The notes under the pieces are model-generated. The model had not been told where the DNA came from. It saw only the letters and a list, made by a program, of their open reading frames with translations, and searched no databases. Shown here piece after piece: positions 46,801 to 64,000 of a DNA stretch of 64,000 nt (the stretch's first letter is position 1; every line of letters begins with the position of its first letter). This DNA comes from Ascaris suum (Eukaryota > Nematoda > Chromadorea > Rhabditida > Ascarididae): NCBI GenBank assembly GCA_013433145.1, contig JACCHR010000027.1:208469-272468 (forward strand), read 5' to 3'. A program made the translations under genes and the position numbers.

Positions 46801-49800
46801 TCGATATGGAATCTTTCGTCGAGGAAGGGACGCAGATATACGTGCTGTGTCACTTGCACGATGAATGATATCTCGTTTTCTACATTTTATACATTACTAC
46901 CAACTGTTGCTTCACCACTGCGGTGCTCACAATTATGTGTCTGACTTACGTCTGCTCAGTTAGTTGCATCACAGTCTGTATGTTATGGAAGTTGTTGTGT
47001 ATGGAATCGGTGGCCGATGCATTTTGCAGACAAGTAAGGCAAGCGATAAAGTTCCCTTGCATCATCAATTTTTATTGATTCGCCTAATATCAGTACAAAG
47101 TTAAGGGTTTTTCAGCAGCATCTCATTGCTGCTGCCAAAGTCCACATAGCGCAGTCTATTTGCTTGCAGCGTGCCCAGCTTCCTTCCCTTCAGAATGGTC
47201 TCCTTGTTGGTTGGATATTACCTTACCACGTGGGTGATCGGTCCAACTAAATAAAAAAATCGTCCGCAGCCCAAGCCTTCAGTATCATAGAGTGGATTCA
47301 TGTTCACAGGAGTGTCCTTCATACCATGTGCCAAGGATTTGTGATCACCTCACCAACCACATTTTCACAACAGTGATTCAGTTGGAAGTAAACTGCAGGT
47401 TGTCAAGGGTAATGTTTAATTGTTGATATATTCTCAATATATTCTCACCATTCACTTACTTATGACTATATCTTTATTATTATTTTTTCGCGTAACGTTA
47501 TCGGCATGATCCTTCACTTCGTCGATCATTAAACTCCAAGTATTTGAGTGTTTTCTTTATTGTTAACGTGATAACGACGATGTTATTGATATTGATATGC
47601 ACTCATTTACTATATTGCCGCTCTTTGTTGCCGATTACGTACTGGCCTTTGAGGTTAATTGATTCACAATTTTTACTGAACTATTAGATCGTTATTACAA
47701 CTTGAAATGGACTACTTTGTAGTATTCTTTGGGGATCATAAGGGAGAAGAAAAAACGGAAACGATTCGACAAGGAGTCAGGTGTGGCGCGAGGAATCGAC
47801 TTCACTCACGTGTCCAACGTTGTGAATTTCGATTTCCCCACCTCATTCGATGGTTATGTGCATCGTGTTGGCAGGTATTTTGACAAGTTTTTTATTTTCG
47901 AGAACGTGTGGCACTTCTGGATGGGAACAGGAATACCACAACCTACGTGAAAACTTTTCATACGAAAGTTCTTGCAATTATTTTCGATGATTTTTCGGTC
48001 AAGTTTTTCGCTCCCTTATTAAAGAGTCTCGCTCTTGATATTTCGTATATTTAGAGGCTAACATTCATGAACCGAAAATGTACTATTATGCTGTGCAATC
48101 TCGACTGCTGTATCGCATTAACTCCTTATTAATGTGCGATACAATATCAGAAAGCTTCCAAAAAATTGAAATTGAATGTGAATACCGAGCAAATTTTTAA
48201 CAATAAGGACAGGCAGCGTGCCTCTGTCGAATTTGCAATGGTTTTTTCGCGGAGAGTAAAAACGGGCACCTCTTTTTTGCTGCATTTTTGATGATTACGG
48301 CTGGACAGTATGGCCAGAGGTCATCTTTTAGTAATCAGCGAGTCTAACAAACAGCGGAATATCAGAAAATATTTGAACCGATTTTTATTGCATTTGCGAC
48401 GATTGCGTTACCCACAATAAAGGCAAACTTTGGTTCAAGGTGGTCGACGGTTTTACCGAGTGGTTTGCGTGAGATGTAAACAGTAGCGCAAACGTCTGAA
48501 ATTTGGGACTGTATCATTATAAATTGCGGTGATCATTTAGCTTCTGTGGAGTATTCATTTTTTTACAAATTTCTTGAAGTAGTCAGTAGATTATTGAAAT
48601 GCGATGCATAAGAGACGATGGCCGCTTAAGGGGTTACGAATGGATATAAAGTTTTGATCCCACATATGAAAATGAGTTCTTATGTTGTTCTGCAGAACGA
48701 TGTCGTACATGTCGTACATGTGCGGCGATGTCGTACATGTCGTATGTTCTGCAGAACGTTGAAGTAAATGAAGACGTCTAAACTGAGCACTGACCATAGC
48801 TTAAGGCATCGCATGAGCAATTTGCGCATTCTGCTGCACTGAATGCTTCCTGGCCACCGCCTACCTCGTGGTGGTCAGGTGGCATACCGGCAGCTTGGTC
48901 GCCACGTATCTCTATGTATGAGTGCTTGAGAGGTCGGTGTGTGGCCGAACTCAGTATTGTGCCATATCCTGTTAAACTGCAACATTAGCATTAGATCCTA
49001 AGCATGGGAGAATGGTTTTTCAGCCACCAAGTATCTCTTATTGCGTGGATTTGTTATATATGGGATTAAATTGTTCATTTTCTGTACGCTTGCTGCCGAA
49101 TAGTTTTGTGTAGACGGTGAACTGAACATAAAGGGTTTATTAAGAACAGCACGTGGCTGGAACAAAGGAACAGCGATATCATTTGCCACGCCGAATGAAG
49201 CTTCTTTTGTCGAGTTGGTTCGCCACAAGATGGTCAGTGAGATGGGTCGTGTCATCATGCCGTATGCGATCCATATAAAGGAATTGGAATCATTTGTTCT
49301 TCGAGCAAGGGTTTGCGCTCTTATTGTATATATTTCCTGCACTCTTCTTTACAGAATGCATGGATGGGATTGTGAGGTCAGGCTAAAATTTGTATGCGGC
49401 ATATGAAAGCTTCCTAAGCTTGATGCAAGTGTTTGTTGCTCTCAGCGACAATTTTGTTGTATGTTGGCCATTGCGTCACTTGGAGAAACGAATGATTGGG
49501 CAATACAAAACATTGTGGGGGTCTTTTTTAGGCGTTTCAACGGTTTTAGGTGGAGAGGACAGGGTTGTTTGCGTGATGTATAATGTCGCCTTTTATGACG
49601 GCATTTGAGAGGAAATATGACCGACTATGTCTCGCGGAGGTCTGTAAGAGCCTGCAGTCTTTATAAATGGGTGAGATTACTATACGAGAACGGTCCCTCC
49701 CAGAATTTGAACTCCGATTCGACAGGGGCTTCTGATTGATTAAGAAGCCTCCCGGAGTTTTTTAACATTCATGTTACATGCTCAAAGTTCTTCCGCATCC

Positions 49801-51246
49801 TAGCCACTCTCCTCCCCTTCTCCATTTCAGTCTCTTATGGGTGTTTATTTTCATAAATTGGGGGAAGCACGCTGTCATTGGTGAGCTACCTTACAAGTTA
49901 CCCGTGCGGACAGGGGAGGATCCCAACACACTTCACTTCTGAGTGTCTGCATCATGAAAGTAGTAGTTGACAAATTATATAAAATAGGTGATAGCTTTTT
50001 GAGGTGCAGAAATTATGAGGTTGTAACCTTATATGTCTGATAGTTTCAACTGCAGTTCGTAATGTTGAATGAAAGGTGAAGAACCTTTAGTGGACATTTG
50101 CGTGAGTTGACCAACTTTTTCCTGAACGGATCTGAAATAGGTTTTGCTTTGAGGAGGCGTTAGCAGCATGCACTAGGAGTGTCATCAGAGAGGCACGATT
50201 GGCAGAGATCAGAGGTGAAGCGCTACGCTCAAAGAAGTTGGATGGTTATTTCGCAGAGAATCCTCGCGAGAGGACTCTCCTTGAGCATGACAAAAAGTTA
50301 TATACACTCTCGCTACACAGCCCGGCCATCGCAGACGTACCCGATTATATGGGTAGGTTGTCTTCTTGGCTCAGTGCTGTTTTCAAGTTTCTTAGCGCTC
50401 GAAGCTGAGGTAAAAACAAATGGTTCTGCTGTAAATGTTTGATAAAGGCTGTTCCGAATCCGTTTTCTGGCGACCATATGGCAAAATGCTTGTCATACTT
50501 GGTGGAAGGAGGGAGGGTTAATAAACTAGGATGCCAGCAGCATAAACCTTCTGTCTACTATACCAAGTAGGAAAAGGATTGAAGTTCTCTTCGATCGCGC
50601 TCACTCATGAAGTTACTTTTATTATGAGTCATAAAATCACGTAAGGTAATATCAGTTCAGTCGTTTTAACATTATTGCACTCTGCATGTGCGAAATTGCG
50701 TGAAATTTGTTGTACAACAACAAAAAGCCCCACGGCCCCGACTTCCCTTTACTTTAGGCATTCAGGCTTGATCTCAGGCATTCAAGCTTGGGTTCAGGCA
50801 TCGCCACTGGATGCCAGCTTACGCCGGATATTAGTTTTTCCAGTATGATAAGCAGTGAACTGTGATTTTTGTCATGCCGGTAATTTTTGAATGCTGGCAG
50901 AGGTGGTATTTGCGCACGGTTCTTTGCTAAACAGAAAGGCATTCTGAGCTCGAATAACTCGGTTGATCGGGTCGATTACAAACGACGTTTGTAAGACGAT
51001 CGACCGTCGAGTTGGGATACTATAGTTCTTCTGTGGAGAAATTAATGAGCATTATGGGCCGCAGCAAATATGCTGACTCGAACGTTTTCAGTGCCAGCTT
51101 CATTACGTGGCATGAACTTCACGTCGAATGCACAACCGATTGGCAGGAAACGCCGCTCGCAACGTCAAAACCACAAGAGGATTACGGCTGCTCAATCGAA
51201 GCATAGAAGGAGGATGGAAGATCCGCTAAGGAGTTTCTCCGCTTAG
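37691..51246 (+). CDS. DDX56: ATP-dependent RNA helicase DDX56
   Basis: DEAD-box helicase of the nucleolus, needed for large ribosomal subunit assembly. Twelve exons: 37691-37774, 38441-38602, 39467-39538, 40510-40608, 41486-41628, 43405-43528, 45345-45499, 46580-46769, 47747-47874, 49145-49310, 50154-50352, 51092-51246; all phases agree, giving 558 aa (human 547). Helicase motifs: Q motif PTQIQ 38-42, ARTGSGKT 59-66, PSRELA 99-104, STPSR 147-151, DEAD 172-175, SAT 203-205, GKSIIFV in exon 7, SGVARGID in exon 9, HRVGR 382-386. DDX56-specific features include [47 protein letters not shown] and a basic tail ending DPLRSF. An alternative start ATG lies at 37685, directly before the acceptor. The exon 9 acceptor (GGGAG, 47746) is the least certain boundary. 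No frame break seen. Confidence 0.95.
37833..37890. repeat. AT dinucleotide microsatellite
   Basis: About 29 uninterrupted AT units in DDX56 intron 1, 58 nt after the exon 1 donor. Confidence 0.97.
38720..39130 (-). other. 136-codon antisense open frame in DDX56 intron 2
   Basis: A long uninterrupted frame on the minus strand begins [19 protein letters not shown] and has seven cysteines with some protein-like composition ([20 protein letters not shown]). There is no recognised domain, signal peptide or flanking splice structure. It may be a mobile-element remnant or chance. Confidence 0.2.
42658..42948 (-). other. Possible antisense exon in DDX56 intron 5
   Basis: A minus-strand frame of 96 codons, preceded internally by an acceptor-like CATTGCAG, encodes [20 protein letters not shown] and then [19 protein letters not shown] to a stop at 42658. 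Codon use looks coding. No partner exon or family was identified; a nested gene or transposon fragment is possible. Confidence 0.25.
43161..43171. repeat. 11-G tract
   Basis: A poly-T run followed directly by eleven G in DDX56 intron 5. Similar tracts occur at 35746-35757 (12 G), 52369-52379 (11 G) and, as 12 C, at 60540-60551. Confidence 0.9.
44926..44980. repeat. 18-nt direct repeat, period 37
   Basis: ATTTATACACTTCTGTAG occurs at 44926-44943 and 44963-44980 with no mismatch, in DDX56 intron 6. Confidence 0.85.
48687..48757. repeat. Palindrome-bounded repeat segment
   Basis: The 12-nt palindrome GTTCTGCAGAAC occurs at 48687-48698 and 48746-48757. Between them the unit GATGTCGTACATGTCGTA is present twice, each containing the self-complementary ACATGT. 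The whole segment is 71 nt, in DDX56 intron 9. Confidence 0.85.
49680..49750 (-). repeat. Possible tRNA-related repeat remnant
   Basis: On the minus strand a B-box-like element (GGAGTTCAAATTCTGG) lies in a GC-richer block inside DDX56 intron 10. No A box or tRNA fold is apparent. It could be a SINE fragment; support is weak. Confidence 0.2.
50756..50802. repeat. Short tandem repeat (about 2.5 copies of 18-20 nt)
   Basis: Units of the form CAGGCATTCAAGCTTG recur imperfectly in DDX56 intron 11. Confidence 0.6.
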
Positions 51247-54200
51247 TTTCTTTTCGGCGAAAGCTGATTTGCTGATGCGCGTTATTTTATTGCATCTCTC
51301 TCCTTGAAATATTACAACAGTGATTTCTTTTCTTGAATTTAGAATGGACGTGAATTGGCTTCTGTATGTGGCTGCAAATTGTGCATTCATCAGGGTGTGC
51401 TGTACTACTTTATTTGCATTCAGGCCGTACATGTTCGAGAAATTAGTACCAACCGGGATCATATGTATGTACCAAAATGCCCCTGACAGTAAAATGAGCC
51501 TCATTTGCATATTTTATATTCCCTTATCGAGTTGTTGCTTATTTTGTTGTTACTATTCCATCGTTAAATTTATTCAAAGTGAAGCTTCATTCATGGAATT
51601 CCTTCGTTGTCATCGACATCTCAATGCTATTAAGAAGTATTGTAATTTGCAAGTTTGAAAACGAATAAGAGCATATGAGAGTAATAACAATGCGTAGGAA
51701 AATTTCGGAATTTTCACAGATGTTATATGTGCTACCTGAGGATTCGACTTTATCCGTCAAGGTGCCCGGAGCGAGGCATCATCACTCCTCTCCTTTACGC
51801 CAATGAACTGCGATTCAGATTACCTAGGCTAGTCACGCTAGCATAAAGAACTCATTCTGCTCACCACCTGTACGCAGCTGCAGTAATGGAAAGTCTCGCT
51901 GGACCAGCATGGAATGGCATGTGACTGGACAAACAGTCTCTCCTCCACCTGGTACCTCCAAAAATAGCAGATTTTTTTAGCTCGACCCCCAAATTGCACA
52001 GCCATATCGAGATAGAAATCTCTCAAAATTTTCTCCCTGCAATGGCTGCAATCAGCCGTATTAGATTCCTCAGGCACCCTAAAGTTCGCGGAGATCCTCG
52101 ACTGCCATTTCTGCCCGATGGTTAGTATCATCTCAGGCGGCGCGGCAGAAGCTGTCATCGACAGCTGTTGGGTATGATTTTAATTTTGTAGTGTTGTTAA
52201 GAAGGCTTTATCGAGATCGCACCATTTCACTCCCTTATGTAACTCATGTCATTGGCTAATTTGTCATTTTGGAAATTATGACAGGGACGATAAGCTTGTA
52301 GTCTCCTTGAAAATAAATGGCAGCTGCTATACCGACTGAAGTCCGCATAAAAGGATGTAAGGGAAGGAGGGGGGGGGGGTCAATTCCAGGAAATGAGTAA
52401 ATTCTATGCGTACCGAAATAGAAAATTCCAGCGATGCTTCACATTTTTCAGCTTGCGAGTTTTCGGCTTCTACGCCTATCTCAGAGTCAGAATCTTTGGT
52501 TCACTTCGTTTGCCTAATTCATAACTCATTATATCCGGAATTTTGCGGCTCATTTCATGCTTCGGAAAATTTGAGCTCGGTGAATAAAATTTTTTCTCAC
52601 TGTGGGCCACCCTCCTTGACTTACGGAAGTTCCTGCATAATGCTGGTGTTAACTTAGCGTCATAGGAGCGCTGAATGGAATGAAATCGCTAAGACGGATA
52701 TGACAGAATAAAAGGATGGAGCACACTGGCTTAGGTCCAACGAAGAAGACCTGGTTGACGTCTTTGTCTGGACCGGTTCTAGTGTCCTTCCGACACCTTG
52801 CATCCATTGCAAGAAAGAGGTAACAGAGGAAGTTTGTGGTCTGCATCCAAACTTCGCTTCCTTGGTGATTAGAGGGTATTGGTGTGGCTCGCCATAACAA
52901 AACGCATACATAAAATGAGGGCTGTAGTATAGGTGGCGCCTTAAGCAACAAGATAAGATTATCTTTGTCAGGAAAGGTCTTCAGCATTAACATAGGTGAA
53001 TCGTTATTGCAGACCAGTGGTATTTTAAGTGATTTCCTTCAAGGTCGCGCCTCTTCCTCATATGCACATCTGTAGGCCGTTTGTGGAGAACTTCAAAATA
53101 TATCGATTCTTATAAACTCGTCCAGAGTGTTTTATGCAGATTTCCTAAGCAGATTCATTACGGCCAACGACAAGGCCAACCTGTCGATCTCCACCAATCG
53201 AACATCATGGGACTTTTGATTCTCAAAAGTGGAATTTCAGTTTATTGGATCTCTATCTAAGAAGTACGGTAAGTAGGGAATTAATCGATCTATAATCAAA
53301 CGAAATGCGAAGTTTGCAGTTTGTGCAGCCGATACGCACATCACAACAATCAACGGCCGATTAGGATTTCAGGTGTCATGTTTACGTAAAAGGGTGGCAT
53401 AAGTTTCAGCACCCAGTTCACTTCTGGCCACTTGTCAAGTAAAAATCAACCGGTGAAAGAGAAAGATTTTCGTTTGCAATGCGGATTCTCGTTTTCAGGA
53501 TTGTCGAATATTGTGCAGCATATAAAACAATTCCCAATATTTGCAGATGAGCTCGCTGACCATTTTTTATCGAGTGCTGGGTAAACCGAACCCCATTTGA
53601 TGGTTTTTGTTAAATATGCTGCAGAAAAACCGCAGTGCCAAAAGTCGCCTCAAAGATGAGGGGTAGACTGGGGGACGCGGTAACAGATGGAAAGAACGTG
53701 TCAAGGAACGTTTCCAGCACCCAGTGCACCTCAGATCGGCTATCGGTAATCAACCTTTCCTTAATCTTTGGCAGTTTGCCATATTTCAAATTTGTGCGTT
53801 GGCACGTTTCCAAGTCCTAATATTTTCTGTAAGTGTTCATGGTTGCAGTGTTGATTCATGTATCTTTCTATCTTCTTCCTCATGTCTCGCAGTCGCATCC
53901 TATTTAGCAACGTCAAGTACCTAAGTGGCAACACAATCCATACCTGGGCCATCATAAAAGGTGTTGTACAGCAGTGACCACTTTTTTAAATCACACCTTT
54001 GCCTCTAGTAATTTGCAGCTTGTTTATTTGCATCACTTGTTTTATTGATAAGACACAAGTGACTACATGGTTTGTATAAAATCATGCACTGATATCCTGC
54101 ACCTCTTCACCCTATTTATCTGAACGCGATCAAAGTTTGTACAAACCTGCATCGTTCCTAACGTCGGACCTGAACGTTTAAAAATCAGTCATAGATGCGC

Positions 54201-54710
54201 CGAGTTGTTTGCATCTGCATTACGCCTAAGCGGGGTTGCACTGAGTTGTAGTTTAGGTGTAGTCAGTTGTAGAGCACCACTAGTTTGTAGAATTCCTTAT
54301 CCCTGCAGGGGTAACAAACTTTGAGTATAAATGGGCCTGCAAAGGAGGGTGCTACCCTTCTCTTTCATTCGAGGTCCTTCGAAACATGGAGTCGGGCGTA
54401 TATAAGCTCCTCCTGCGTGACGTTTATCTTTTATAGGGCATTTCTTGATCAGGAAAAGTTCAACGTAGCCTCATTTGCTTCATCCACCAAACAGCCTGAT
54501 TTGCTTTGTCTAGCATATGAGGTCAAGGCACCAGGTATGGACATGCAGACTCATAAAAATGAGGTCCATGCTCCAAAAATCCGTGTATGCTTTAAATAGA
54601 AATGTACAATTAAGTGGGCTGTTCATAAGTTCTTTCGTTTTTATATAGAACAGCGATTCGCGTAGGCGACGGTCGTTAGGTTGTTCATTTTAACATTCTT
54701 TTTTCGTTTT
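51247..54710. other. Intergenic region between DDX56 and CDK7
   Basis: About 3.5 kb. A minus-strand frame at 51838-52158 is listed separately. The minus-strand frame at 52649-52993 and + frames at 51320-51658 and 54321-54599 have no recognisable content. An 11-G tract lies at 52369-52379. The CDK7 promoter should lie at the right end, but no element is recognised. Confidence 0.4.
51838..52158 (-). other. 106-codon antisense open frame, possible exon or element fragment
   Basis: The frame starts MTASAAPPEMILTIGQKW and includes CSHCREKILRDFYLDMAVQF, with a regular mix of charged and hydrophobic residues and eight cysteines. It lies about 600 nt after the DDX56 stop, convergent with it. No domain is recognised and no splice partners were found. 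Confidence 0.2.
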
Positions 54711-54713
54711 TCA
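54706..54713 (+). promoter_or_regulatory. Probable spliced-leader trans-splice acceptor of CDK7
   Basis: A strong acceptor (CGTTTTTCAG) ends at 54713, ten nucleotides before the ATG at 54724, with no upstream exon identified. This position is typical of nematode spliced-leader addition. Confidence 0.5.
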
Positions 54714-54723
54714 GGTGGTTGCG

Positions 54724-63973
<9,250 letters not shown>

Positions 63974-64000
63974 GTGCGCCGTTTCTCGTCTCTGTGGTAC

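Noticed and set aside
46473..46859. 128-codon minus-strand frame
   Set aside because: It is the antisense shadow of DDX56 exon 8, which is fixed by homology.

Overview
This window looks like nuclear DNA of a nematode, most likely a large-genome clade V (strongylid-type) species. Protein-coding genes are broken into short exons (57-540 nt) separated by introns of about 0.3-3.3 kb. Spliced products align with animal housekeeping proteins from memory of those families. Several start codons sit just 3' of a consensus TTTCAG-like acceptor with no upstream donor needed, which is what spliced-leader trans-splicing predicts. The species assignment is inference; no database was searched.

Layout, all confident genes on the + strand: (1) 3' end of an unrecognised gene, 67-488; (2) a phosphatidylserine synthase of the PTDSS1 type, 10 exons, 5741-16363, 446 aa; (3) mitochondrial glutamyl-tRNA synthetase EARS2, 7 exons, 22075-31005, 514 aa; (4) a small charged unrecognised protein, 3 exons, 34719-36311, 130 aa; (5) the nucleolar DEAD-box helicase DDX56, 12 exons, 37691-51246, 558 aa; (6) the cyclin-dependent kinase CDK7, about 10 exons, 54724-63973. 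Candidate isolated exons lie at 4271-4447 and 21523-21678. Possible antisense coding pieces nested in introns lie at 28563-28862, 38720-39130 and 42658-42948, with another in intergenic DNA at 51838-52158.

The genes do not form one pathway: membrane lipid synthesis, mitochondrial translation, ribosome biogenesis, and transcription/cell-cycle control. Same-strand order could reflect operons, but the gaps (1.4-6 kb) are long for that.

The most notable point is CDK7. Its first seven exons (to subdomain IX) are intact and phase-consistent, but the C-lobe exons at 61729-61850 and 62681-62742 carry several single-base frame offsets, while about 35 other exons in the window carry none. Other structures are a perfect 31-bp inverted repeat with a 9-nt loop in CDK7 intron 3, a 21-G tract, four long AT dinucleotide arrays, two tandem duplications, and an unusual number of 3' splice sites ending AAG or GAG instead of CAG/TAG.
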